DNA from: Micromonospora lupini str. Lupac 08
Lineage (GTDB): Bacteria > Actinomycetota > Actinomycetes > Mycobacteriales > Micromonosporaceae
Assembly: GCF_000297395.2 (NCBI RefSeq)
Contig: NZ_HF570108.1
Span: forward strand, 460,838 to 524,837
Direction of reading: 5' to 3'
Length of the DNA stretch: 64,000 bases
Both the position numbers and the translations under genes were made by a program. Of the stretch, positions 8,271 through 16,973 are shown piece by piece. The notes below the pieces were generated by a model. It ran no database searches. It was given only the letters and a program-made list of their open reading frames with translations, and was not told where the DNA came from. Position 1 is the first letter of the stretch. Every line of letters begins with the position of its first letter.

Positions 8271-8810
8271 ATGGCAGCGACATTGCAGGGCAAGAGGATC
8301 GCCTTCCTGGCCGCCGACGGCGTCGAGGAGGTCGAGTACGTCCAGCCGCGCGAGGCCGTCGAGAACGCCGGCGCGACGGCCGAGCTGGTCTCGCTCAAGC
8401 CCGGTTCCATCCAGTCCTTCAACCACCTGGACCAGTCCAAGACGTACGACGTGGACGTCACCGCGGACAAGGCGGACGCCGCCGGGTACGACGCGCTGGT
8501 GCTGCCGGGCGGTGTGGCGAACCCGGACTTCCTGCGGTCCGACCCGGACGCGGTGCGGTTCGTGAAGGCGTTCTTCGACGCCGGCAAGCCGGTGGGGGTG
8601 ATCTGTCACGGCCCGTGGACGCTCATCGAGGCGGACGTGGTGCGCGGCCGGCGGATCACCTCCTGGCCCAGCCTGCGGACCGACCTGACCAACGCCGGCG
8701 CGACCTGGGTCGACGAGGAGTGCGTGACGGACGGCAACCTGACCAGCAGCCGAAAGCCGGACGACCTCCCCGCCTTCTGCGCGAAGATCACGGAAACCTT
8801 CGCCGCCTGA
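8271..8810 (+). CDS. DJ-1/PfpI family protein
   Basis: A 179-aa protein of the class I glutamine amidotransferase-like superfamily. The nucleophile elbow VGVICHGPW puts the conserved Cys at residue 112 followed by His113, and VLPGGVANPD carries the usual PGG turn. Members include PfpI-type peptidases, chaperones and deglycases; the length and the N-terminal KRIAFLAADGVEEVEYVQP fit the PfpI/YhbO branch, associated with general stress protection. The start ATG at 8271 has GGAAAGGAG ten bases upstream. It is monocistronic, followed by a palindrome at 8829. Confidence 0.88.
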   Translation: MAATLQGKRIAFLAADGVEEVEYVQPREAVENAGATAELVSLKPGSIQSFNHLDQSKTYDVDVTADKADAAGYDALVLPGGVANPDFLRSDPDAVRFVKAFFDAGKPVGVICHGPWTLIEADVVRGRRITSWPSLRTDLTNAGATWVDEECVTDGNLTSSRKPDDLPAFCAKITETFAA

Positions 8811-8828
8811 CCCCGCCCCTGGCCCTCG

Positions 8829-8887
8829 TTGATCATGAAGTTATTGCCTCCCCGTTCGGCGTGTCGGGGCAATAACTTCATGATCAA
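8829..8887. repeat. 59-nt perfect palindrome with TTGATC...GATCAA ends
   Basis: Two perfect 20-nt arms, TTGATCATGAAGTTATTGCC (8829-8848) and its reverse complement (8868-8887), surround a 19-nt loop. It lies 18 nt after the PfpI stop and ends 34 nt before the start of the MFS gene. The arms are AT-rich against a GC-rich background. The ends match those of the three 79-nt palindromes at 12771, 41752 and 42895. It may terminate PfpI transcription, be a mobile palindromic repeat, or both. Confidence 0.85.
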
Positions 8888-8921
8888 CGCATGTTCTGGG
8901 GTGGTCGGGAAAGAGGGCTTG

Positions 8922-10598
8922 ATGACCACCGAAGCCTCTGCCGCGCCGGTACTGAATCGCCAGCAGATCCGGCTGCTCATGCTGGGCCTGATGACCGGCA
9001 TGCTCCTGGCCGCCCTCGACCAGACCATCGTCGGCACGGCCCTGCCGACAATCGTCGGTGAGCTGGGCGGGATCAACCACTACTCGTGGGTGGTCACGGC
9101 GTACCTGCTCGCCTCGACGGCGTCGACCCCGCTGTACGGCAAGATGGCCGACCTGTACGGGCGTCGCCCGGTCTTCCTCTTCTCCATCGGCACGTTCCTG
9201 CTCGGGTCGCTGCTGGCCGGCCTGTCGCAGAACATGACCCAGCTGATCATCACGCGGGGCATCCAGGGCCTCGGCGCCGGTGGTCTGCTGACGCTGGCGT
9301 TCACGATCATCTCGGACGTGGTCTCACCCCGGGAAAGAGGCCGCTACCAGGGTCTCTTCGGAGCGGTGTTCGGAATCGCGTCGGTGGCCGGCCCGCTGGT
9401 CGGCGGGTACTTCGCCGAGACCGACTGGCGGTGGATCTTCTACATCAACGTGCCGCTGGCGATCCTGGCCATCGTGGTCTGCTACCACGTGATGCGGCTG
9501 ATCCCGTTCGAGCGCCGGGACCACGCGATCGACTGGCTGGGCGCCGGCCTGCTGGTGGCCGGGGTGAGCTGCCTCCTGCTCGCGCTGAGCTGGGGCGGGA
9601 ACGAGTACCCGTGGGGCTCCGGGCTGATCATCGGCCTCTTCGTCGCCGGTGCGGTGCTGGCCGTGCTCTTCGTGCTCCAGGAGGCGCGGGTCGCCGAGCC
9701 GATCCTGCCGCTGCGGCTGTTCCGCAGCGCCACGTTCGCGCTTGCCAACTCCGCCGGCTTCGTGCTCGGTCTGGTGATGTTCGGGTCGATCATCTTCATC
9801 CCGCTGTACCTGCAGATCGTCAAGGGCGCCTCGCCGACCCGCAGCGGTCTGCTGATGCTGCCGATGATGGCAGGCATCATCGTGACCTCGATCCTCACCG
9901 GCCGGGCCATGAGTCGGATCGGCAGGTACAAGTGGTTCCCCGTGGCCGGGTCGGCGACCCTGCTGGTCGGCATGCTCCTGTTCACCCGGTTGCAGGTGGG
10001 TACGTCGCTCTGGGTGGCGTTCGGCTTCATGGTGGTGATCGGCGTCGGCCTCGGTCTGTGCATGCAGTCGCTGGTCCTCGCGGTCCAGAACGCGGTGTCC
10101 GTCCGCGACCTGGGCGCCGGCACCTCCTCGGCGACGTTCTTCCGGTCGCTCGGTGGTTCGTTCGGGGTGGCGATCCTCGGCACGGTGCTGTCGTCGCGGC
10201 TCAACTCGCAGCTCGCCGACCGGTTGCCCGGCGCGATCGCCCAGCTCCCGCCGGAGCAGCGGGCGGCGGTAGCGGCGAGCGGCGGTACGAACATCTCGAT
10301 CAACGACCCGGCGACCATCATGGCGCTGCCCGGCGCCGTCCGGTCGGCCATCCAGGCGTCGTTCGTGGAGTCGCTGCACCTGGTCTTCCTGACCGCCGGG
10401 CTCGTCGCCATCGTGGCGGTGCTCGTCACCCTGGCAATGCCCAACAGCACGCTGCGCGGGGCCGGCCCCGGGGGTGCGACAGGCGGCGCCGACCCGCTGG
10501 GCGGCAAGGCGGCAGCGCCGGGCGGTAAGCCGCTGACGCGGGAGTCCAAGGAGGAGGCCGCCGCCGACATGGAGTCCAAGTCCCAGACGATGATCTGA
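8922..10598 (+). CDS. DHA2-family MFS multidrug transporter (EmrB/QacA type)
   Basis: A 558-aa inner-membrane proton antiporter with 14 predicted helices. DHA2 motifs are visible: LAALDQTIVGTALPTI in helix 1 (motif D1), GKMADLYGRRPVFL (motif A) near residue 75, and the motif C-like stretch GAVFGIASVAGPLVGGYF near 150. The C-terminal tail beyond helix 14 is Gly/Ala-rich and ends in charged residues. The start ATG at 8922 follows GGGAAAGAGGG; an earlier in-frame ATG lies inside the palindrome and is rejected. A large extracytoplasmic loop before the last helix (about residues 425-475) is typical of the family. The substrate is unknown. Confidence 0.93.
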   Translation: MTTEASAAPVLNRQQIRLLMLGLMTGMLLAALDQTIVGTALPTIVGELGGINHYSWVVTAYLLASTASTPLYGKMADLYGRRPVFLFSIGTFLLGSLLAGLSQNMTQLIITRGIQGLGAGGLLTLAFTIISDVVSPRERGRYQGLFGAVFGIASVAGPLVGGYFAETDWRWIFYINVPLAILAIVVCYHVMRLIPFERRDHAIDWLGAGLLVAGVSCLLLALSWGGNEYPWGSGLIIGLFVAGAVLAVLFVLQEARVAEPILPLRLFRSATFALANSAGFVLGLVMFGSIIFIPLYLQIVKGASPTRSGLLMLPMMAGIIVTSILTGRAMSRIGRYKWFPVAGSATLLVGMLLFTRLQVGTSLWVAFGFMVVIGVGLGLCMQSLVLAVQNAVSVRDLGAGTSSATFFRSLGGSFGVAILGTVLSSRLNSQLADRLPGAIAQLPPEQRAAVAASGGTNISINDPATIMALPGAVRSAIQASFVESLHLVFLTAGLVAIVAVLVTLAMPNSTLRGAGPGGATGGADPLGGKAAAPGGKPLTRESKEEAAADMESKSQTMI

Positions 10599-10608
10599 CA
10601 GGTGCCTG

Positions 10609-10635
10609 CCGACCGCCCCGAACCGGGGCGGTCGG
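10609..10635. terminator. Bidirectional terminator-like hairpin
   Basis: Perfect 11-bp stem, CCGACCGCCCC (10609-10619) and GGGGCGGTCGG (10625-10635), with a 5-nt GAACC loop, placed between the MFS stop and the stop of the convergent XRE gene. There is no U-tract on either side. Confidence 0.75.
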
Positions 10636-10637
10636 TG

Positions 10638-11495
10638 TCACCCGGCCACGAGGCGGAGCGGCTGCGGGTGTTGGCCGTTGAGACGGTCGAGCGCGGCGGA
10701 GGTCGCCGCGTCGGCGGGCAGGTACGCGATCAGGCGTTGGTCGTCCTCGGCGGGAAGTTCGAGGGTCTCGTACGCGAGCCGGAGCATGCCCGCCTCGGGA
10801 TGCGCCAGGCGGAAGATGCCGCTGGGCTGCGCCAGGCCGGGAACCGTCTCGACGCGATGGGTGAAGGCGTCGCCGGCAGTGACGGTCAGCTCGTCCGCAA
10901 GCGCGGCCACCGGCGGGTAGGCCCGAAACGGGCCCTGCTTGAGGGCGGCGACCTGCTCGTCGGCGACGTGGTCCCAGTCCGGGTACACGCTGCGGGCGCG
11001 GCTGTCGGTGAGGACGAAACGGGCGAGGTTGGGCTCGGCCGCGTCCAGCATTCCGGTCGGTGCGGCCAGCCGCTGGAACCCGGTGGTGTGGGCGAGGATG
11101 TCGCTGGGTTGGTTGAGCAGCACCGCGGGCGTGGGTTCGAGACGGTCGAGCAGTGCCTGCACGGTCGGGCGAACCGAGCGTGCCGCGGTGCTTTGACCTC
11201 GGCAGTTGAAGCCGGGATCGCTCGCCTTGGTGAGGCGGTGCAGGTGGACGCGCTCGTTGCGGGTCAACCGAAGTGCGTTGGCGAGCGCGGCGAGCACCTG
11301 CGGAGACGGCCGGCGGTCGCGGCCCTGTTCGAGTCTCGTGACGTACTCCACGCTCACGTCGGCGAGGGCCGCCACCTCGGAGCGGCGTAGCCCGGCGGCG
11401 CGGCGACGCGGCCCGGTGGGGAGTCCCACCTCGGCCGGAGTCACCGCCTCACGGCGGACGCGCAGAAACAGCCCGAGCTCGTTGTCGCTCACCAT
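10638..11495 (-). CDS. XRE-family regulator with MmyB-like ligand domain
   Basis: A 285-aa transcription factor. The N-terminal helix-turn-helix (about residues 10-75: RRAAGLRRSEVAALADVSVEYVTRLEQGR) is followed by the MmyB-type C-terminal domain containing TVQALLDRLEPTPAVLLNQPSDILAHT and the YPDWDHVADEQVAALK segment. MmyB-like proteins have a PAS-related fold that binds fatty-acid ligands and typically sit divergent to an oxidoreductase they control, exactly the arrangement here. Start: ATG at 11495. A TACGTT hexamer lies so that the GTG at 11492 could be a leaderless start, so the first residue is uncertain by one codon. Confidence 0.88.
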   Translation of the reverse strand: MVSDNELGLFLRVRREAVTPAEVGLPTGPRRRAAGLRRSEVAALADVSVEYVTRLEQGRDRRPSPQVLAALANALRLTRNERVHLHRLTKASDPGFNCRGQSTAARSVRPTVQALLDRLEPTPAVLLNQPSDILAHTTGFQRLAAPTGMLDAAEPNLARFVLTDSRARSVYPDWDHVADEQVAALKQGPFRAYPPVAALADELTVTAGDAFTHRVETVPGLAQPSGIFRLAHPEAGMLRLAYETLELPAEDDQRLIAYLPADAATSAALDRLNGQHPQPLRLVAG

Positions 11496-11642
11496 CCGAA
11501 CGTAGCAACGTCGGCCCGTCGGATGGTGTCCCTGCTGCTACCAGCTTCACGCCGGTCTCCCTGTCCGCCGTCCGGCTCACGACCGTTGGGGGAGGCGCCC
11601 GACAGCGGTCGAGCGCGGTTTCCCTCGGCAGGAGCAGAAATC

Positions 11643-12752
11643 ATGAGTCGTACGGTTGTGGTCGTCGGCGGCGGTTACGGGGGCACGGCGGTTGCCAAGG
11701 CGCTGGAGGCCGAGGCGGATGTCGTCCTCATCGATCCTCGGGACGCGTTCGTCAACGTCGCCGGATCGCTGCGGGCGCTGACCCGGCCGGACTGGGCCGG
11801 CACCATGTTCTTCCCGTTCGACACGGTGCTCACCCGGGCCAGGGTGATCCGAGATCGAGCGGTCTCGGTGGATCCGGGCGGCGTCACGCTGGCCTCGGGT
11901 CAGCGTGTCACGGCGGACTACCTGGTCCTGGCCACCGGCTCCGGTTACGCCTACCCGGCCAGACCCACGGCCGACTCCGTCGCGGAGGCGCTCGACGACC
12001 TGCGCCGGACCAACAAGGAGCTGGTCGGCGCCGGGCGGGTGCTGATCCTCGGCGCGGGGCCGGTCGGGTTGGAGCTGGCCGGTGAGATCAAGGAGGCCTG
12101 GCCGGACAAGCACGTGATGATCGTCGATCCGGCGGAGCAACTGCTGCCCGGCTTCAAGGCCGAGATGCGCGAGGACCTGCACCGGCAGCTCGACGAGCTG
12201 GGCATCGAGGTGCGGCTGGGCACCAGCCTGGCCACGCCGTTGACCACCGAGGCCAATCGGGCCGCGACCTGCACGGCCACCACCACCGACGGCGACGAGA
12301 TCACCGCCGACATCTGGTTCCGCGCCTACGGCGTGCACGTCAACAGCGACTACCTCGCCGACGGTCGGCTCACCACGCTCACCGCGCAGGGGCAGGTGCC
12401 CGTCACCGAAACCCTCAACGTCCGTGGGACGGGCAACGTCCTCGACCACGTCTACGCGATCGGCGACCTCACCGATGTCGCCGAGGACAAGATGGCCGCG
12501 TACGCGTTGCGGCACGCCGAGGTGGTGGCGCAGAACATCGTCGCGCACCTGCGCGGCGAGCAGCCCACGGCCACCTACCAACCGATGTCCGACCCGATGA
12601 TCCTGGTCCCACTCGGGTCGCGGCACGGTGTCGGCCAGATGCCCACGCCGGACGGCCCGGCCGTCGTCCCCGCCGCGACGGTCTCCGAGTACAAGGGCGT
12701 CGACCTGTTCACCGGCCGCTTCACCGAGCAGTTCGGCCCCACCGCAGCCTGA
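11643..12752 (+). CDS. NAD(P)/FAD-dependent oxidoreductase (FSP1/AIFM2-like)
   Basis: A 369-aa two-dinucleotide-binding-domain flavoprotein. The FAD-binding GGGYGGTAVAKAL is at residues 9-21, the NAD(P) motif LGAGPVGLELAGEIKE near residue 140, and the second FAD motif YAIGDLTD near 270. The overall architecture resembles type II NADH dehydrogenases and the AIFM2/FSP1 quinone reductases rather than thioredoxin reductases, because no CxxC is present. The start ATG at 11643 follows GGCAGGAG. It is transcribed away from the MmyB-type regulator across a 147-bp intergenic region, so regulation by that protein is likely. Confidence 0.85.
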   Translation: MSRTVVVVGGGYGGTAVAKALEAEADVVLIDPRDAFVNVAGSLRALTRPDWAGTMFFPFDTVLTRARVIRDRAVSVDPGGVTLASGQRVTADYLVLATGSGYAYPARPTADSVAEALDDLRRTNKELVGAGRVLILGAGPVGLELAGEIKEAWPDKHVMIVDPAEQLLPGFKAEMREDLHRQLDELGIEVRLGTSLATPLTTEANRAATCTATTTDGDEITADIWFRAYGVHVNSDYLADGRLTTLTAQGQVPVTETLNVRGTGNVLDHVYAIGDLTDVAEDKMAAYALRHAEVVAQNIVAHLRGEQPTATYQPMSDPMILVPLGSRHGVGQMPTPDGPAVVPAATVSEYKGVDLFTGRFTEQFGPTAA

Positions 12753-12770
12753 CGAAGCCGCCCGGCAAGC

Positions 12771-12849
12771 TTGATCGACTCCAGATCATGGAAGTCGGGG
12801 TGTCCTAGGCGCTCGGATACCCCGACTTCGGCGATCTGGAGTCGATCAA
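12771..12849. repeat. 79-nt palindromic repeat, copy 1
   Basis: Perfect 17-nt outer arms, TTGATCGACTCCAGATC (12771-12787) and its reverse complement (12833-12849), enclose an inner hairpin GAAGTCGGGGT / ACCCCGACTTC. It is located between the convergent stops of the oxidoreductase (12752) and the Nudix gene (12864). Same length and outer 11 nt as the copies at 41752 and 42895. Confidence 0.9.
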
Positions 12850-12863
12850 GCCCGTGGCTGGCG

Positions 12864-13355
12864 CTACTTGAGGATCAGCCGGTTGGTCTGCTCGAAGACG
12901 TCCAGGTCGGCCAGGGTTTCCAACACCGAGCCGGAGAGTGGGGTGGGGAAGCGGTCGCGGGGGAAGAAGCCGGCGTCGGTGGTCTCGTCGGTGATCCGCT
13001 CCAGCTGACCGTCCCACTCCTCCACCTTGAACGCCGTGGTGAAGACCTGGTACGTGTGCCCGTACATGTTGGTGCTGGTCCGGTCCGGGCCGGTGTAGAG
13101 GGCGAAGGCGCAGACCCGCAGCGCCCGCAGGCCGGTCTCCTCGCGGACCTCGCGGACCGCGCAGTCGGCGATCGATTCGCCCAGCTCCATCGCCCCGGCG
13201 GGCATGGCCCACTGGCCGTTGTCCGAGCGTCTGATGAGCAGGATGCGCCCCGCGTCGTCGTTGACCACGGCTCGGGCGCCGACGAACATCAGCGTCCGGT
13301 CCCCGGCGAGCGCGCGTAACTGCCCCACGTACGAGTCGGCCCAGGAGATGCTCAC
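12864..13355 (-). CDS. Nudix hydrolase
   Basis: A 163-aa pyrophosphohydrolase acting on nucleoside diphosphate-linked substrates with Mg2+. The complete Nudix box GX5EX7REUXEEXGU spans residues 54-76, with R68, E69, E72, E73 and G75 present. I use the GTG at 13355: a TAAATT hexamer ends 7 nt before it, the spacing of a leaderless promoter, whereas the alternative TTG at 13364 would overlap that hexamer. The substrate is not predictable from the sequence. Divergent from the acyl-CoA ligase, sharing a 56-bp promoter region. Confidence 0.88.
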   Translation of the reverse strand: MSISWADSYVGQLRALAGDRTLMFVGARAVVNDDAGRILLIRRSDNGQWAMPAGAMELGESIADCAVREVREETGLRALRVCAFALYTGPDRTSTNMYGHTYQVFTTAFKVEEWDGQLERITDETTDAGFFPRDRFPTPLSGSVLETLADLDVFEQTNRLILK

Positions 13356-13411
13356 CTGCGACAATTTACGGGGGTTCCCAACGTGTGACCGCCGACACTA
13401 GCTTGTTACCC

Positions 13412-15061
13412 ATGCGTAGCACGATGATGGACGCCCCCCTGCAGGTCTCCCGGATCCTCGACCACGGCGCAGGGGTGCACGGCACCGCCGAGGTGGTCAC
13501 CTGGACGGGCGGCGAGCCCCGTCGGATGACGTACGCCGAGGTGGGTCGCACCGCCGCCCGGCTGGCCCACGCGCTGCGCGACGAGTGCGGGGTCACCGGC
13601 GACGAGCGGGTCGCGACCTTCATGTGGAACAACAACGAGCACCTGGTGGCCTACTTCGCGGTGCCGAGCATGGGCGCGGTGCTGCACACCCTCAACCTGC
13701 GGCTCTTTCCCGACCAGGTCGCCTACATCGCCAACCACGCCGAGGACCGGGTGGTGCTCGTCGACAGCACGCTCATTCCGCTGCTGGCCCGGGTGATCGG
13801 CGAGTTGGCCACGGTGCGGCACGTGGTGGTGGTCGGCGGTGGCGACCCGGCGCCGCTGGTGGCCGCCGCCGGCGACCGGATCACCGTGCACCACTGGGAC
13901 GCGCTGCTTGCCGACCGGCCCGAGGTGTACGACTGGCCCGAGGTGGACGAGCGGGACGCCGCGGCCCTCTGCTACACGTCGGGCACCACAGGTAACCCGA
14001 AGGGCGTCGCCTACTCGCACCGGTCCATCTACCTGCACTCGTTGCAGGTCTGCATGCCGGAGGGCTTCGGTCTCGGGCCGACCGACCGCGAGCTGGCGAT
14101 CGTGCCGATGTTCCACGCCATGTCCTGGGGTCTGCCGTACGCGGCGTTCCTCTCCGGCGCGTCGTTGATCATGCCGGACCGCTTCCTCCAGGCCGCGCCG
14201 ATCGCCGAGATGATCGCCGCCGAGCGGCCCACCCTGGCCGGGGCGGTGCCGACCATCTGGACCGACCTGCTGGCCTACCTGGACAGCCACGACGTGGACA
14301 CGTCGTCGCTCACCGAGGTGATCGTCGGTGGCTCGGCCTGCCCGCCGGCGTTGATGCACGCGTTCGACGAGCGGCACGGGATCGACGTCATCCACGCCTG
14401 GGGGATGACCGAGATGTCGCCGCTGGGGTCGGTCTCGCGTCCGCCCGCCGGTGCGACAGGTGAGCAGGCCTGGCGTTACCGCTACACCCAGGGACGGGTG
14501 CCGGCGGGCGTGCAGGCGCGGATCGTCGGCCCGTCGGGTGACCCGCTGCCCGCCGACGGCACGGCCGTGGGCGAGTTGGAGGTCCGCGGGCCGTGGGTGA
14601 CCGCGCGGTACGTCGGTGACGACACCCCGGACGAGGAGAAGTTCCGCGACGGCTGGCTGCGTACCGGCGACGTGGGCACGCTCTCCTCGGACGGGTACAT
14701 CACGCTCACCGACCGTGCGAAGGACGTGATCAAGTCCGGCGGTGAGTGGATCTCGTCGGTGGAGTTGGAGAACGCGCTGATGGCGCACCCGGCCGTGCGG
14801 GAGGCGTGCGTGGTGGGCGTACCGGACGAGCGGTGGGACGAGCGGCCGCTGGCGACGGTGGTGGTCCGCGAGGGCGCGTCGGTGACCGCCGAGGAGCTGC
14901 GGGACTTCCTGGCCGGGTCGGTGGCCCGGTGGCAGTTGCCCGAGCGGTGGGCGTTCATCGACACGGTGCCGAAGACAAGCGTCGGCAAGTTCGACAAGAA
15001 GGTCGTCCGTTCGCGGTACGCCGACGGTGAGCTGACTGTCCGGGAGCTGACAGCACCGTAA
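13412..15061 (+). CDS. Fatty acyl-CoA ligase (AMP-dependent synthetase)
   Basis: A 549-aa ANL superfamily adenylating enzyme that forms acyl-AMP, then acyl-CoA. Visible motifs are the P-loop YTSGTTGNPKGVAYSH near residue 190, the A5 motif GWGMTE-like HAWGMTEMSP near 330, the RTGDVG motif near 415, the DRAKDVIKSGGEW hinge near 435 and the catalytic lysine segment TSVGKFDKK near the C-terminus. The sequence fits medium/long-chain acyl-CoA synthetases (DMSO-lyase DddD/AlkK neighbourhood). The ATG at 13412 is preceded by TAGCTT (13399-13404), suggesting a leaderless transcript; a GTG at 13385 is the alternative. Confidence 0.9.
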   Translation: MRSTMMDAPLQVSRILDHGAGVHGTAEVVTWTGGEPRRMTYAEVGRTAARLAHALRDECGVTGDERVATFMWNNNEHLVAYFAVPSMGAVLHTLNLRLFPDQVAYIANHAEDRVVLVDSTLIPLLARVIGELATVRHVVVVGGGDPAPLVAAAGDRITVHHWDALLADRPEVYDWPEVDERDAAALCYTSGTTGNPKGVAYSHRSIYLHSLQVCMPEGFGLGPTDRELAIVPMFHAMSWGLPYAAFLSGASLIMPDRFLQAAPIAEMIAAERPTLAGAVPTIWTDLLAYLDSHDVDTSSLTEVIVGGSACPPALMHAFDERHGIDVIHAWGMTEMSPLGSVSRPPAGATGEQAWRYRYTQGRVPAGVQARIVGPSGDPLPADGTAVGELEVRGPWVTARYVGDDTPDEEKFRDGWLRTGDVGTLSSDGYITLTDRAKDVIKSGGEWISSVELENALMAHPAVREACVVGVPDERWDERPLATVVVREGASVTAEELRDFLAGSVARWQLPERWAFIDTVPKTSVGKFDKKVVRSRYADGELTVRELTAP

Positions 15062-15120
15062 CGTTTTACCGGGCACTGTCGCCTGTTGGGCAGAGGAGTA
15101 CTCCTGACATTCCTCCCCAG

Positions 15121-15157
15121 GGGCGGCCCCGGCGTTCGCACCGCGCCGGGGCCGCCC
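15121..15157. terminator. Strong GC-rich hairpin between convergent genes
   Basis: Perfect 14-bp stem GGGCGGCCCCGGCG (15121-15134) with CGCCGGGGCCGCCC (15144-15157) and a 9-nt loop. It follows the acyl-CoA ligase by 60 nt and precedes the stop of the convergent quinone reductase, so it could terminate either strand. Confidence 0.75.
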
Positions 15158-15248
15158 GCTCCACACGGGGTGACCCCGCACCGTCATTGTTGCGAAAATT
15201 GTTCGGGTCTGTCCCGATGACGGGGAAATCGGGTGCCCAGCGACCCGT

Positions 15249-16259
15249 TCAGGCGTCGCTGGTGATGATCAGCACCTTGCCCACCGCCGAGTCCTCGACC
15301 GCCTGGTGTGCCCCGGCCGTGTCGGCCAGCGGGTAGTGGTGCAGCGGCAGGCCGGCGTCCGCGCCGACCCGGACGCCGCCCTGGTTGGCCGCGGCAGCCA
15401 CGTCGACCACACCCTGCGCCTTGGCCGCCTTCGGCTCCGTGTAGACGAGCACGAACTGCCAGCGGGCGTTCACCACGTACAGCGGGCGGATCGGGAGCGT
15501 CACCTCGGTGCCGCCGTTGTCGGCGTACACGCAGACCGCGCCGCCCTGCCGGATCATCTGCACGTCCGCCGCCGCGTTCGTGGCCGGCGCGACCTCCACG
15601 ATCGTGTGGACCCCGTCGGGGGCGATCTTGCCGACCTCCTCGACCACGTCCTGCTCGCGATAGTTGATCACATAGGAGGCGCCGGCCGCCGCCGCGAGCT
15701 GTGCCTTCTCCGCGCTGCTCACCGTGGCGATCACCGTCGCGTCGGCCCAACGGGCGAGCTGGATCGCCGCGTTGCCGACCGCCCCCGCGCCGCCCTGCAC
15801 CAGCACCGTGTGGTCGGCAAGCGCGCCGGCGCGCAGCGCGTCGGGCATGAACTCGCCCGCCGTCAGACAGCGGTGTGCGGTGAGGAACGGGATGCCCAGG
15901 CTGGCGCCCAACTCGAACGAGGCGTCGCCCAGGGGGACCGCCTGCCGCACCGGCACCAGCGTGTACTCCGCCGCGGTGCCCCACGGCCGCTGCCAGGCCG
16001 CCTCCCAGATCCAGACCCGCTGGCCGATCAGCTCGCGGTCGACGCCCTCGCCGACCGCCTCCACCACGCCCGCGCCGTCCTGCCCGGGGATCTGCCAGCC
16101 GTCGGGCGGGAAGGCCCGCCGCGACTTCCAGTCCGTCGGGTTCACCCCCGACACCGCCAGCCGGACCAGCACCTCACCCGCCCCCGGCTCCGGCACCGGG
16201 CGGTCGACCAGCTCCAGCACCGAGGGGTCGCCGGTGCGCTCGTACACGATGGCTTTCAT
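15249..16259 (-). CDS. NADPH:quinone reductase-like MDR oxidoreductase
   Basis: A 336-aa zinc-independent medium-chain dehydrogenase/reductase. The GroES-like N-terminal half shows SGVNPTDWKSR and PGQDGAGVVEAVGEGV, and the Rossmann half starts VLVQGGAGAVGNAAIQLARW with the GAGAVG NADPH loop near residue 150. Zinc-ligand cysteines of alcohol dehydrogenases are absent, which supports quinone or enone reduction. The ATG at 16259 has AAGGAA upstream and agrees with the family start MKAIVYERTG. It follows the HAD phosphatase gene by 28 nt on the same strand and may be co-transcribed with it. Confidence 0.88.
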   Translation of the reverse strand: MKAIVYERTGDPSVLELVDRPVPEPGAGEVLVRLAVSGVNPTDWKSRRAFPPDGWQIPGQDGAGVVEAVGEGVDRELIGQRVWIWEAAWQRPWGTAAEYTLVPVRQAVPLGDASFELGASLGIPFLTAHRCLTAGEFMPDALRAGALADHTVLVQGGAGAVGNAAIQLARWADATVIATVSSAEKAQLAAAAGASYVINYREQDVVEEVGKIAPDGVHTIVEVAPATNAAADVQMIRQGGAVCVYADNGGTEVTLPIRPLYVVNARWQFVLVYTEPKAAKAQGVVDVAAAANQGGVRVGADAGLPLHHYPLADTAGAHQAVEDSAVGKVLIITSDA

Positions 16260-16287
16260 CAGTTGTTCCTTCCCCACTCTGCTCGCG

Positions 16288-16941
16288 TCAACCCAGCCCC
16301 TCCACCAACTCCGGCGTCAACTCGCCGATCGACCCCAGCGTCACGACCGCGAGCCCGGCGGCGTCTCCGTCGAGGGGGTACGACCTGTGGGGCACGGCCA
16401 CCACCCGCATTCCCGCCGCCGCGGCCGACCGCACGCCGTTTGACGAGTCCTCCACGGCCACGCAGCGGGTCGCGTCGACACCGAGGCGGCGCGCAACGGT
16501 CAGGTACACGTCCGGCGCCGGCTTGCCCCGCTCGGTCTCCTCGGTGGACAGGGTCGCGCCGAAGGCGCCGGTCAGGCCGGTGGCCTCCAACGCCGCCGCG
16601 ATCAGCCGGGTCGGCGATGAACTGGCCAACCCCAGCGACCACCGCGCCGCCAACCGGCGCACCACGTCGTCGGCGCCGTCGATCAACGGCACGTGCTCCT
16701 GGTAGCGCCGGGCCATCTCCCGCACCACCTCGTCGGCGACCTGCTCGGCGCTGCGCCGCACGCCCAGCTCACCGCTGAGATAGCGGGCCCACTCGCCGGT
16801 GCTCATGCCCATCAGCCGGTGCTGGGTGTCCGGCTGCCAGGCCCCACCGTGTGTCGCCACGTACGCCCGCCGGACCTCCTCCCAGACCGGTTCGGAATCC
16901 ACGATCACGCCGTCCAGGTCGAAAACCACCGCATCCGCCAC
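16288..16941 (-). CDS. HAD-superfamily phosphatase (beta-phosphoglucomutase-like)
   Basis: A 217-aa haloacid dehalogenase hydrolase of the subfamily with a helical cap. Motif I is FDLDGVIVDSEP (nucleophile Asp9, acid Asp11), motif II is LASSSP near residue 105, the lysine motif is GKPAPDVYL near 140 and motif IV is AVEDSSNGV near 162. Enzymes of this type dephosphorylate small sugar phosphates or isomerise them. The GTG at 16941 is chosen with GGCAGGA upstream. It sits 32 nt after the SCO6745-like gene, within a run of minus-strand genes. Confidence 0.88.
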   Translation of the reverse strand: MADAVVFDLDGVIVDSEPVWEEVRRAYVATHGGAWQPDTQHRLMGMSTGEWARYLSGELGVRRSAEQVADEVVREMARRYQEHVPLIDGADDVVRRLAARWSLGLASSSPTRLIAAALEATGLTGAFGATLSTEETERGKPAPDVYLTVARRLGVDATRCVAVEDSSNGVRSAAAAGMRVVAVPHRSYPLDGDAAGLAVVTLGSIGELTPELVEGLG

Positions 16942-16973
16942 GGGCCCATCCTGCCCGAGAGACCGACCTCCGG

